Shown piece by piece: positions 56,375-64,000 of a DNA stretch of 64,000 nucleotides. Source of the stretch: a virus; the IMG/VR virus record IMGVR_UViG_3300021090_000016, positions 1 through 64,000 of that record; one strand, 5' to 3'. Every line of letters starts with the position of its first letter. Position 1 is the first letter of the stretch. The position numbers and the translations under genes were made by a program. The notes beneath the pieces were generated by a model. The model worked only from the letters and a program-made list of their open reading frames with translations. It did no database searches and had not been told where the DNA came from.

Positions 56375-56860
56375 ATGCCAGGCGGACCGATATTTCCACG
56401 AAGCGACTACCCAGTCACTGCTGATCGTGTGTTCCCGAACATCCACGTTGGAGCCGGGGCGAACTCGAAACACGAACGGGGTTTCGGTGTCGAAGCCAGC
56501 GTTGGAGCCGATTCTACCTGGCGTCTTCGGTTCCAGATGCCAACCACGCTGCCGAGCGGTACGGGGAAGCTGAGGCTACGGGCTCTCGCTAACGCAACGA
56601 GTGGTGTGGCCAAAGTCAATCCCAAGTGGGTATCTGTCGCTATAGAAGAAGACCCAAGCTCGGCAACGCTGGTTGCTGAGGGGACATCGACGTTGACCTG
56701 GGCGGCTGGAGACAACGACCAGTACAAAGAGCTTCTCATCACGCTCGACGCTGACACGCTGGTAGCCAGCGAAGAGGTTATCATGGATCTGGTCTTTGAG
56801 ACCGCTTCCTGGACATTGGCTGCTGTAAGCACCTGGATTCCTTCGATTATTTGGGAGTGA
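56375..56860 (+). CDS. Beta-rich tail/structural protein
   Basis: 161 residues, beta-rich (FGVEASVGADSTWRLRFQ, KLRLRALANATSG). AGGAG before the ATG. Lies among fibre genes. No family recognised. Confidence 0.55.
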   Translation: MPGGPIFPRSDYPVTADRVFPNIHVGAGANSKHERGFGVEASVGADSTWRLRFQMPTTLPSGTGKLRLRALANATSGVAKVNPKWVSVAIEEDPSSATLVAEGTSTLTWAAGDNDQYKELLITLDADTLVASEEVIMDLVFETASWTLAAVSTWIPSIIWE

Positions 56861-56865
56861 TTGTC

Positions 56866-57132
56866 ATGGCTTTAACTGGCGCCGAGTCTCTGAAGATCGC
56901 TCGACAACTCGGACGTGAAATCTTTACAAGAACGAGTTCTACCGCCACTCTCTCGACTGACGATCTCAAGGCGGCGGCGAATGATCTTGAGGCGTTTATT
57001 GTTGCCAACGCTGCTGCCATAAACTCATCCTTGCCGCTTCCATTCCGCACCGTGGCGACGATTCAACAGAAGCGGTTGTTGTTGGCCCTGGTCGCAATCC
57101 ATTTGTCTGGGATACTCGATCTTGGGGGCTGA
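56866..57132 (+). CDS. Hypothetical tail/fibre-associated protein
   Basis: 88 residues from the ATG at 56866 (GGGAG upstream). Helical, Ala-rich (LKAAANDLEAFIVANAAAIN). Not recognised. Confidence 0.5.
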   Translation: MALTGAESLKIARQLGREIFTRTSSTATLSTDDLKAAANDLEAFIVANAAAINSSLPLPFRTVATIQQKRLLLALVAIHLSGILDLGG

Positions 57133-57135
57133 CAA

Positions 57136-58308
57136 ATGGCCAGGAGCTTCGGGGCTGCCTCCGACCAGGTGGCTTACAATCATGCTCTGCCGACGACTAC
57201 GGGAACGGTGGCCCTGTGGTTCAGGCCAAATTGGGCGCAGACGGACAACGCCGACCATGTGATGTTCGATGGTCGTGTCACGGGGGACTACTTCCGAATT
57301 CAGAAATGGACGGACAACAAGCTCTACGTTGGCTGGTTCAATGGTTTGCTGGCTATAGCCAGCGGTAGTTATACCATAAACCAGAATGCCTGGAACAGCA
57401 TCATAATCGTTTGGAGCGATTTATCAAACGTCCTTACCTGTTACCTCAACGGAACTCAGATCGGGCAATTGACCTCGGCGTTCACCACCTCAACGCTGAC
57501 GAGCGAAAGGATTGGCAACTACGACAGCGATTATCAGTCACAGGTGGACTTCGATGGAAGGATAGCCGAGTTCGTCGTCTGGGGGGTCGAGCTGAACGCA
57601 AATGATATAGCTTCTTATCACAAAGGTTGTCTGGCGTGGGACATACGGCGTAGTTCTCTCAGAGACTATTTCCCACTTGAAGGAATAGCGAGTCCTGAAC
57701 CGAACTACGGAAGTACGCCGAGTGCGTCTGGAACGCTGACGGGGACTGCGAGAGCTAACCATGCCCCCGTGGTCCTGTTTAGAGTGACTGGATGGGGCTC
57801 TTATGAGCAAACCCCAGCAAAGGCGACGTTCTCGAATTCGATCACGCTGACACCCAGCTTTGCGCCGGCTCCTGTGATCGTCAGTGCGTTTACGGGGATG
57901 CTTGGAACTGGTATCAGCCGGCTGGGAAACATTATACTGGCGTTCGACAGCACGTTGGCTACAGAGTTCTCAAGCTCGCTCACGCTCACTCCAACGTGGC
58001 TTCTTTCAAAAAGCAGGGTGTCATTCGATAGCACGATCACGCTTACGCCAACGCTATTTCCAACGAGGGTAGGCGCGTTCTTTGATAGTTCGCTGACCCT
58101 AACATCGACGCTGTTTCCTTTGCGGGTGGGAGTGTTCTTTAGCAGTTCATTCACGCTTACGCCAGTGTTTTTCCCTGAAACAATTGGCGCGTCTTTCAAC
58201 AGTGCGTTCACGCTGACAGACGAGTTTACGCTTGAGTCGGTGACTACGCAGATATATGAGGGAAGCGGCAGCCTTACGGGCGGATTCCAAGTGATGGGCG
58301 GGCTGTAA
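57136..58308 (+). CDS. LamG/lectin-like fibre protein with C-terminal repeats
   Basis: 390 residues. The N-terminal 200 residues (VALWFRPNWAQ, LTCYLNGTQIGQLTS, GRIAEFVVWGVELNANDI) form a LamG/concanavalin-like beta sandwich. From about residue 230 the sequence repeats FxSSLTLTPTxFPxRVGAFF units of about 19 residues, at least four clear and two diverged. Probably a glycan-binding fibre or adhesin with a repeat stalk. Confidence 0.7.
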   Translation: MARSFGAASDQVAYNHALPTTTGTVALWFRPNWAQTDNADHVMFDGRVTGDYFRIQKWTDNKLYVGWFNGLLAIASGSYTINQNAWNSIIIVWSDLSNVLTCYLNGTQIGQLTSAFTTSTLTSERIGNYDSDYQSQVDFDGRIAEFVVWGVELNANDIASYHKGCLAWDIRRSSLRDYFPLEGIASPEPNYGSTPSASGTLTGTARANHAPVVLFRVTGWGSYEQTPAKATFSNSITLTPSFAPAPVIVSAFTGMLGTGISRLGNIILAFDSTLATEFSSSLTLTPTWLLSKSRVSFDSTITLTPTLFPTRVGAFFDSSLTLTSTLFPLRVGVFFSSSFTLTPVFFPETIGASFNSAFTLTDEFTLESVTTQIYEGSGSLTGGFQVMGGL

Positions 58309-58309
58309 G

Positions 58310-58900
58310 ATGTACCAGTTCGATCCTGACGACACCGACGTATCAGTCTACGTCCGACTGAGGGACGATGATGATGGTCTGCCCAAGACAGGGCTGGTAT
58401 TCAACTCAGCTGGCGTGCAGTGCTCGTACACGCGAGCCGGTGGATTGGCAACAACGATTAGTCTGGTCACGCTGGCGGCGGCAGACTCCGCCCACTCGGA
58501 CGGAGGCTTCAAGGAACTGGACGCGACCAAGGCGCAGGGTGTGTACAGGATTGACTTGCCGGACGCTGTGTGCGCTCAGGGTGTAAAGTTCGCCATTGTG
58601 AGCATTAAGTTTGATGATGTGATCGCTGAATCTGTCATAGTCTTGCTTCGGCGTACACCAGCAGGGGCTGGGTCGATTGAATTCACGATCACTGTCAACA
58701 ACGATGATACCGGAAACCCAATCGCCGGGGCTTCTGTCTGGGTCACGAGCGATGCAGCGGGCACCAACGTCATCGCGGGCACGCTGGCAACCGATGCAGC
58801 GGGCCAGGTCACGTTCTTCTTGGATGCTGGGACGGCTTACGTCTGGGTGGCTGCCGAGGACTACACGGGGACGAATCCTACGCAAGTTACTGTGAGCTGA
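58310..58900 (+). CDS. Beta-rich fibre/baseplate protein with Ig-like C-terminus
   Basis: 196 residues. N-terminal beta domain (VYVRLRDDDDGLPKTGLVF...YRIDLPDA) and a C-terminal GNPIAGASVWVTSD...GQVTFFLDAGTAYVWVAAEDY resembling carboxypeptidase-regulatory/Ig-like domains. Probable tail or fibre component. Confidence 0.6.
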   Translation: MYQFDPDDTDVSVYVRLRDDDDGLPKTGLVFNSAGVQCSYTRAGGLATTISLVTLAAADSAHSDGGFKELDATKAQGVYRIDLPDAVCAQGVKFAIVSIKFDDVIAESVIVLLRRTPAGAGSIEFTITVNNDDTGNPIAGASVWVTSDAAGTNVIAGTLATDAAGQVTFFLDAGTAYVWVAAEDYTGTNPTQVTVS

Positions 58901-58901
58901 C

Positions 58902-60137
58902 ATGGCAACGTCTGCAACAATCACCCTGGAACCAACCTCTGCTCCGGCACCGGCAGCACAGCAGACACCCCACACAGAGAGGACAACCTACTGGGACATG
59001 GTTGAATATCTCCGGGACTTCCTGGGGGCAGACGTACAGGGTGTTGTGCCTCGCGTGGTCAAGCGGGCTATTCACTCAGCATTGCGTCAGATCCCGAACG
59101 AGCACAACTGGAGCTACTTCTACACTCACGGAAGGGTGAACCTGAACGCTCCCCAGGACGATGGCACGATCGCATTTGATCTCACGGGCGGGGCGCAGGA
59201 GAGGATGGTCACGCTGACCGGGGCAACCTGGCCAGCCTGGGCGGCGAGCAGTGGCTACCTGCGAATCAACAACGTGATCTACCAGATCGATCGCAGGGTT
59301 TCATCGACCGTTCTGGTTCTCGACCCAGTTCTGACGCCGACAGAGGACATCGCGGCATTGACGGAGTACACGCTGTTCTCAGACACGTACTTGCTCCCAG
59401 AAGACTTCATCTCGATGGACCGGGGGCTGAACGAAGACAACTGGTACGGCATGTCCTGGGTCCATCCGAGGGAATGGCTGGAGATTACCCGATACGTTGA
59501 CAGCTTCAGCAACTCCCCGAGATTCTTCAGCATTACGGGATCGCCTGATGTTCCGGGACGCATGGCGCTGCGAGTGTTCCCTTACCCGGACACGGCTCGT
59601 AGCCTTGACTTCCTTTACAAGCGGCGTCCCAGGACAGCGACGATCGATCAGTACACCACGGGGACGGTGACTGTAACAGCCGGAAGCACGACGGTATCTG
59701 GCAGCCAGACGGCATTCACCAGTGCGATGGAGGGCTCGGTGATCCGGCTGTCCACAGATGCAGTTAACCTGCCAAGTGGCCTGGATGGCGATAGCCCGTT
59801 TTCGGTTGAGCGGACGGTGAAGACTGTCACCAACTCAACTTCGCTGGAGGTTGACGAAGCGATTGACGTGGCGCACACCGGCGTCAAGTACAGGCTGTCA
59901 GACCCGGTTGACGTGGAAGACGGGGCGATGCTGGAGGCGTTCTATCGCTTGAGTGAGATGCACGCTGGCATCCAGCGGAAGCACAAGGACCGGATGGTTC
60001 TGGAGAAGGCGTACACGGATGCCATGATTCTAGCCAAGGAAGCTGATTGCAGGGTGTTCCAGGTGAGGGTGGTTGGCCAGCAGAGGGGGTTCCGACAGCG
60101 GTTGGCGGACATGCCAAGTGGTCCTGACGTGAGCTAG
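58902..60137 (+). CDS. Head-tail adaptor / tail tubular A-like protein
   Basis: 411 residues. YWDMVEYLRDFLGADVQGVVPRVVKRAI then IPNEHNWSYFY resemble tail tubular protein A-type adaptors of podoviruses, with a beta-rich central part. The last quarter is helical (YRLSEMHAGIQRKHKDRMVLE). It would sit under the portal at the head-tail junction. Confidence 0.65.
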   Translation: MATSATITLEPTSAPAPAAQQTPHTERTTYWDMVEYLRDFLGADVQGVVPRVVKRAIHSALRQIPNEHNWSYFYTHGRVNLNAPQDDGTIAFDLTGGAQERMVTLTGATWPAWAASSGYLRINNVIYQIDRRVSSTVLVLDPVLTPTEDIAALTEYTLFSDTYLLPEDFISMDRGLNEDNWYGMSWVHPREWLEITRYVDSFSNSPRFFSITGSPDVPGRMALRVFPYPDTARSLDFLYKRRPRTATIDQYTTGTVTVTAGSTTVSGSQTAFTSAMEGSVIRLSTDAVNLPSGLDGDSPFSVERTVKTVTNSTSLEVDEAIDVAHTGVKYRLSDPVDVEDGAMLEAFYRLSEMHAGIQRKHKDRMVLEKAYTDAMILAKEADCRVFQVRVVGQQRGFRQRLADMPSGPDVS

Positions 60138-60139
60138 TC

Positions 60140-60334
60140 ATGGAGATCTTCAAAGTAGATGGCAAGTATCTGAACCTGGAAGCTGTTGCAGCTTGCGTAG
60201 CCAAGCGTTCTCAGAATGGTCAACTCAGCAGCGTCCACGTCAATATGATGGGCGGCATGAAGTATGTGCTAATAGGATCGGATGCCGTGACGTTTCTGGT
60301 ATGGATGGAAAAGAACAAGAACCTGAACGCATAG
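60140..60334 (+). CDS. Small hypothetical protein
   Basis: 64 residues (EIFKVDGKYLNLEAVAACVAK start). Follows the adaptor directly. No family recognised. Confidence 0.5.
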   Translation: MEIFKVDGKYLNLEAVAACVAKRSQNGQLSSVHVNMMGGMKYVLIGSDAVTFLVWMEKNKNLNA

Positions 60335-60349
60335 CCAGGAGTATCGTAC

Positions 60350-60646
60350 ATGCTTTCCATTGTACTTTTCGTGTCGCTGCTCGCCATCCCAGGAGCACCT
60401 CCAACGGTGGACGACTCCAAGAAGGTGGAGGCGGTGAATAGACCGCCAGACATGGGCGGCTTTGTTGGAAGCATCAGCATGGGAGGGAGGCTGGCGATCA
60501 TGGATGGCACACTGGTTGTCTTTGATGGCAAGCCTGCTGTCTGGGAAGATGTCCCAGATGAGGGGACGGAGCTTGTGGAAATCACCATCGACGTGAAAAG
60601 AAGGATGGTCATTCGCATCGTGTACAAGACGTTGAAGGACTTCTGA
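60350..60646 (+). CDS. Secreted or membrane-attached small protein
   Basis: 98 residues. Signal-like N-terminus MLSIVLFVSLLAIPGA, then a small beta domain (RLAIMDGTLVVFDGK, LVEITIDVKRRMVIRIV). AGGAG before the ATG. Export signal suggests an envelope-acting factor, out of place among tail genes. Confidence 0.5.
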   Translation: MLSIVLFVSLLAIPGAPPTVDDSKKVEAVNRPPDMGGFVGSISMGGRLAIMDGTLVVFDGKPAVWEDVPDEGTELVEITIDVKRRMVIRIVYKTLKDF

Positions 60647-60647
60647 C

Positions 60648-60824
60648 ATGGCTGAGCAGCCTCGCAAGAGCGTGGAGATCAAGGACTTCCCTGGGCTCAT
60701 GAACGACATGGACCCAGACGACATTCCACCTGGCGCAGCCGAGGTGCAGATCAACGCAACCTGCGTCCAGGTTGGCCAGCTCACTGTGCGTTCCGGTCTT
60801 CGCCTTGTTTCCTTTGAGGATTGA
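60648..60824 (+). CDS. Small tail-tubular-type protein
   Basis: 58 residues. DFPGLMNDMDPDDIPPGAAEVQINAT and LTVRSGLRLVSFED recall the N-terminal stretch of tail tubular B-type proteins (a conserved start of the nozzle gene). It may be a split or trimmed copy. Too short for the frame list but starts with a clear ATG two bases after the previous stop. Confidence 0.55.
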   Translation: MAEQPRKSVEIKDFPGLMNDMDPDDIPPGAAEVQINATCVQVGQLTVRSGLRLVSFED

Positions 60825-60827
60825 GTG

Positions 60828-61343
60828 ATGCACTTCGTTGGCTATGCCCCGCTGGGCGAGAACTTCGTGTTCCCTCTGTTGACCAAGGATTCCGTCAACG
60901 AGCCCCTGGAGCCGTCAAGCCTGCCTCCGTTCAGGGTGTACTCGGCGGCTGGGCTGATGGCTAATGGAACGGGCAGCGGCGCCAAGTTGAATACAGGCAC
61001 GGTCACTGGTGCAACCAACGCCGCACCAATCGTCATTACCAGTACAGCGCATGGTCTAAAGACTGGCACACAGGTAACGATTACTGGGGCTGTTGGCAAC
61101 ACGGCAGCCAACGGTACGTTTGTCATCACCAGGATAAGCGACGACACGTTCTCGCTGGATGGATCGACTGGGAACGGAACCTGGACCTCGGGTGGTACCT
61201 GGCATGTGTCTGGACTACACACGGTTACTGTCCCGGTCACGGAGGGCAACGGCTACGAGCCAGGGACCAGCTACTTTGTGCTGGTCGAGTGGGTCATTAG
61301 CAGTCAGACCTACGGAGACGTGTTCATTTTCACGGTGGTGTAA
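60828..61343 (+). CDS. Phage tail protein with AHGL-type repeat domain
   Basis: 171 residues. ITSTAHGLKTGTQVTITGAVGNTAANGTFVIT followed by TFSLDGSTGNGTWTSGGTW is a recurring tail domain. N-terminal part beta-rich. GAGG eight bases before the ATG at 60828. Probably a tail or fibre component. Confidence 0.6.
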   Translation: MHFVGYAPLGENFVFPLLTKDSVNEPLEPSSLPPFRVYSAAGLMANGTGSGAKLNTGTVTGATNAAPIVITSTAHGLKTGTQVTITGAVGNTAANGTFVITRISDDTFSLDGSTGNGTWTSGGTWHVSGLHTVTVPVTEGNGYEPGTSYFVLVEWVISSQTYGDVFIFTVV

Positions 61344-61759
61344 TGTTCATCGGCCGCTACCAATTGGGGCAGTCGGTCCCGATCGCCGTCCAGACGGAGG
61401 GCGCTCCTGGCAAGCCCGAGCTGTCGGACGACGTGCCGGTTGCCGACCTGTTCACCGCAGCAGGCGCGCTGGTCCTGAGCAAGCGGCTGCCAATCGTAGA
61501 TCGCTTTGGGGTAACAGGATGGTTCCTGCTGCCCGTCTTCCTGGATGAGACGTTCGAGGAAGGCAACTACTTGGTGAATGTCCACTGGGCCGATGATGGG
61601 GACGCCAGGGCAAAGACGTACAGATTTGAGATCGTCCCAGGTGGGGATACGGACGGTGCTGTTGTAGCCATGCACGCCTACGATCGCCCGCATGGAAAGT
61701 TTCTTGTGCAACAACTCGACTCCGGCAGGATCGTTGCCGGACGCAACCCAAGACTGTGA
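61343..61759 (+). CDS. Structural/tail protein
   Basis: 138 residues, beta-rich (GRYQLGQSVPIAVQTEG, YLVNVHWADDGDARAKTY). Starts at the last base of the upstream stop. No family recognised. Confidence 0.5.
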   Translation: MFIGRYQLGQSVPIAVQTEGAPGKPELSDDVPVADLFTAAGALVLSKRLPIVDRFGVTGWFLLPVFLDETFEEGNYLVNVHWADDGDARAKTYRFEIVPGGDTDGAVVAMHAYDRPHGKFLVQQLDSGRIVAGRNPRL

Positions 61760-61767
61760 GAAGAGAC

Positions 61768-62328
61768 ATGAGCAAGTTCAAGTTCTTCAGCAATTTCGGA
61801 GCCCGGATTCGCGGCAGCCGCCCAAAGGTCAATGACCGGCTCCGCGTGGGCGGTTACTTCACCTTTACCGCTCGCAACAAGGATGGCTCGATCGCCTGGC
61901 AGGAGAAGTTGGTTCCGAACGGTGTTACGAACGCCGGGCTCAATGACCTGCTCGACGTGTACTTCGACGCAGGAACCCAGGACACTACCTGGTTCATCGG
62001 ACTGGTAAACAACGCTGGGTTCACGGCGTTTGCTGCGGCTGACACCTCGGCGTCTCACTCAGGCTGGACTGAACTGACCGATTACACCGAAGCAACCCGC
62101 GTGGCCTGGGTGCCAGGCGAGCCTGCGAGCCAGTCGATTACTGGACCGGCGGCCACGTTTACAATCAATACCACTGTGGCCATTAAGGGCGCATTCCTGA
62201 TAGGGATCGACACTAAGGGAGGCACCACCGGCATCCTCTTCGCCACAGGGGCATTTGGCTCTGTCCAGAACCTGGTGAATGCCCAAACGCTGGACGTAAC
62301 GTATACATGTGCCGCAGCTTCAAGTTGA
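61768..62328 (+). CDS. Structural/tail protein
   Basis: 186 residues from the ATG at 61768. FTFTARNKDGSIAWQEKLVPNGV, then a Gly/Thr-rich beta region (FTINTTVAIKGAFLIGIDT). Typical late tail gene. Role uncertain. Confidence 0.55.
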   Translation: MSKFKFFSNFGARIRGSRPKVNDRLRVGGYFTFTARNKDGSIAWQEKLVPNGVTNAGLNDLLDVYFDAGTQDTTWFIGLVNNAGFTAFAAADTSASHSGWTELTDYTEATRVAWVPGEPASQSITGPAATFTINTTVAIKGAFLIGIDTKGGTTGILFATGAFGSVQNLVNAQTLDVTYTCAAASS

Positions 62329-62343
62329 TGGAGGGTTTGAGCA

Positions 62344-62556
62344 ATGGCTGACTTCTCCGACAGCTTCAGCAGCACGGTGACTGTAACGCCATCGACTGGC
62401 GGCATCACCAGACCCAATCTGGTGAGCCGCACCGTCACGCTTACTCCGACGTTTCTTGACGAACGCACGGTAACGCTGGATGACCACGTTGTCTCCATTC
62501 GTGCCAGGTTCCGGGCGTTCAGCGGGTACTTGGCTACCAAACGGTATCGGGAGTGA
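62344..62556 (+). CDS. Small beta-repeat protein
   Basis: 70 residues. FSSTVTVTPS...RTVTLTPTFLDERTVTLDD resembles the repeats of the fibre gene at 57136 (FSSSLTLTPT), suggesting a shared repeat unit. GGAGG before the ATG. Confidence 0.55.
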   Translation: MADFSDSFSSTVTVTPSTGGITRPNLVSRTVTLTPTFLDERTVTLDDHVVSIRARFRAFSGYLATKRYRE

Positions 62557-62559
62557 CTC

Positions 62560-62718
62560 ATGAGGCTTGCGCGCATCACGTCGCAATACTTCTGCGCCAG
62601 CGTAGTAATTGGCGCGCGTGCTGCGCCGATCGTCCATTACATGGTGACATGGGGCGAAGATCGTATCAAGAGCTACTGCCAATCAAAGGGATGGGAGCTG
62701 TTAATCAAGGAAGTATGA
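62560..62718 (+). CDS. Small conserved protein (MRLARITS...YC..KGW type)
   Basis: 52 residues. MRLARITSQYFCASVVIG, APIVHYMVTW and YCQSKGW form a pattern I recognise from planctomycete phage-like small proteins. Starts three bases after the preceding stop. Unknown role. Confidence 0.6.
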   Translation: MRLARITSQYFCASVVIGARAAPIVHYMVTWGEDRIKSYCQSKGWELLIKEV

Positions 62719-62719
62719 C

Positions 62720-64000
62720 GTGCCCAACGATTTTTCCTCAACCCCGGAGGGTCTGCTCTTCATCGCCTCTGGGATGGACCCGGTGATGAAGTGGGACGGG
62801 CTTGACCCCCAGCTCACGACGGTTGGCGTGCGCGCTCCTGAAACAGCCCTGACGCTTGCAGGCTCTGGCACCGGCACCATCACCGGAGCATACACCGCTT
62901 ACCAGAGGTTTGTTGACGCGGACGGGAACTTCTCGAATCTCAGCCCGGTGTCAATCGAAGTGACGGTGGCCAGCGTGCTGACCATCACCTATACAGGCGT
63001 GGAGATCCCGCAGGAGGCGAAGATTGTCAGCCGCCAGATACTCCGTAACACAGCAGGGCAGGCGGACACCTACTACGTGGATGTGGACACGACCGACCTG
63101 GGCGCGTCCACATTTTCCTCGACAAAGACCGACGCCTTGCTCTCTGCTGAGACGGAAGTTCCCATATTCAACCCAGATGGGTCGGTTAACGCGAACCGTT
63201 TTGGCGTGCCCCCGAACCACAAGTCTCTTCTGGCGCACCATCTGGGCAGGATGTTCGCAGCCGGCGAGGTGGTATACACGCGAGGGTGCGTGCAAGTCAC
63301 GCTTGGCTCAACCACTGTGACCGGCATCGGGACCGAGTGGACGGAAGAAGTGGACGGTCGATTCCTTTGGGTAGCTGGTGCCCCAGAGAGTTACGAGATT
63401 GAGTCAGTCGATGTTGCTGCACAGACACTGACGTTGACGGCTGTGTACCAAGGATCGACCGACAAGTTCGCAGGCTACGGTATTCGCCCACCGCCAGCAG
63501 AGCGGAGGCTGCTCTACTACACCGAGGCTGGTCTACCTGAAGCCTGGCCCCCAACAAACGCTCTGCCGCTCCAAGAGGACGGTGATGAGATCACCGACCT
63601 GTACACGAACGGCGCCTACCTGTTCTTCGTAGAGCGCAGGCACATTTACCGGATGACGTTCAAGGACGATCCTGGTCTGGACGGCGGGATATTCCTTGCA
63701 GCATACCGTGGGTGCGTCAACCACAGATGCACAGTCATCGTCGAAGACATCGCTTATATGCTTGACGAGGTTGGAGTCCATGCCTTCGAGGGGAACGAAT
63801 CCAAGCCGATCAGCCAACCAATTCAACGGCTGTTCAAGGGTGGCGACGAGATTGACCTGAAGATCAACTGGCGGGCCAGCAGCTTCTTCCACGCGACCCA
63901 CTACCCGCAGCAGAACACGATTCGGTGGTTCGTGGCTCTTGGCGGTGACTACTTGCCACGGCATGCCCTGGCTTTTGATTTCCGGCGCGAGGCATGGTGG
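62720..64000 (+). CDS. Tail tubular B / nozzle-like protein (5' part, runs off right edge)
   Basis: GTG at 62720 (GGAAG upstream), 427 codons open to the window edge. MPNDFSSTPEGLLFIASGMDPVMKWDGL, the usual start of such proteins, then long beta-rich sequence with TYYVDVDTTDLGAS and AERRLLYYTEAGLP. It fits a podovirus nozzle at the tip of the short tail. No stop is reached, so the C-terminus is outside the window. Confidence 0.65.
   Translation, partial: MPNDFSSTPEGLLFIASGMDPVMKWDGLDPQLTTVGVRAPETALTLAGSGTGTITGAYTAYQRFVDADGNFSNLSPVSIEVTVASVLTITYTGVEIPQEAKIVSRQILRNTAGQADTYYVDVDTTDLGASTFSSTKTDALLSAETEVPIFNPDGSVNANRFGVPPNHKSLLAHHLGRMFAAGEVVYTRGCVQVTLGSTTVTGIGTEWTEEVDGRFLWVAGAPESYEIESVDVAAQTLTLTAVYQGSTDKFAGYGIRPPPAERRLLYYTEAGLPEAWPPTNALPLQEDGDEITDLYTNGAYLFFVERRHIYRMTFKDDPGLDGGIFLAAYRGCVNHRCTVIVEDIAYMLDEVGVHAFEGNESKPISQPIQRLFKGGDEIDLKINWRASSFFHATHYPQQNTIRWFVALGGDYLPRHALAFDFRREAWW

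Noticed and set aside
1-64000. CRISPR array or insertion sequence
   Set aside because: No regularly spaced identical repeats and no transposase gene were found in the window.

Overview
The window reads as one contiguous stretch of a temperate tailed-phage genome or prophage. Nearly every base is in tightly packed, often ATGA/GTGA-overlapped small genes with phage products: portal, large terminase subunit, probable capsid, tail adaptor and tail nozzle, internal virion proteins, integrase, helicase loader, RusA, methyltransferases and tRNAs. A T7/P22-like short tail is inferred from the adaptor protein, the nozzle-like protein at the right edge and the very large ejection-type protein at the left. 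Several proteins (integrase N-terminus, a DUF1580-like regulator, a secreted Cys-rich protein, a C39-like peptidase, small conserved phage proteins) resemble what I know from Planctomycetes. A planctomycete host is therefore my inference, not something the sequence proves.

Layout. (1) 1-6.4 kb, plus strand: internal virion/ejection proteins. Three of them share a diverged module, and one carries an HExxH zincin motif. (2) 6.4-18.4 kb, minus strand: an early operon with ParB-like, MT-A70 and Dam methyltransferases, a Gp37/Gp68 protein, RusA, a MazG-like protein, a winged-helix initiator-like protein plus DnaC-like loader, and a Sak4-like ATPase. (3) 18.4-20.7 kb: a divergent promoter/operator pair with a small plus-strand ribbon-helix-helix-like gene, the integrase, and tRNA-Ser-like 3' half sequence that may be an attachment core. 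(4) 20.9-34.9 kb, minus strand: a long operon of small proteins with a MoxR ATPase / VWA metallopeptidase-like pair, a sliding-clamp homologue, two C2H2 fingers and a tRNA-Pro, driven by a clear promoter at 34.97 kb. (5) 35.4-39.4 kb: separately promoted small units with hairpins, palindromes and a strong terminator. (6) 39.4-64 kb, plus strand: the late region. It runs from a sigma70-type promoter through scaffold-like protein, capsid, two tRNAs, glycosyltransferase, lysis-like membrane proteins and peptidase, terminase, portal, tail and fibre proteins to a nozzle-like gene that runs off the right edge.

How it works together. Initiator-like protein, loader, clamp and Sak4 suggest the phage captures the host replisome, since no polymerase or replicative helicase is present in the window. 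The methyltransferases probably modify the phage DNA. Five or more promoters share TTGAC-16/17 nt-TAGA(A/G)T, four of them with CGTAG next to the -10 box. The most unusual points are an in-frame TGA that splits a membrane anchor from a peptidase domain, duplicated promoter cassettes with an identical 14-bp box, a portal-gene fragment fused to the upstream gene, and the divergent switch.
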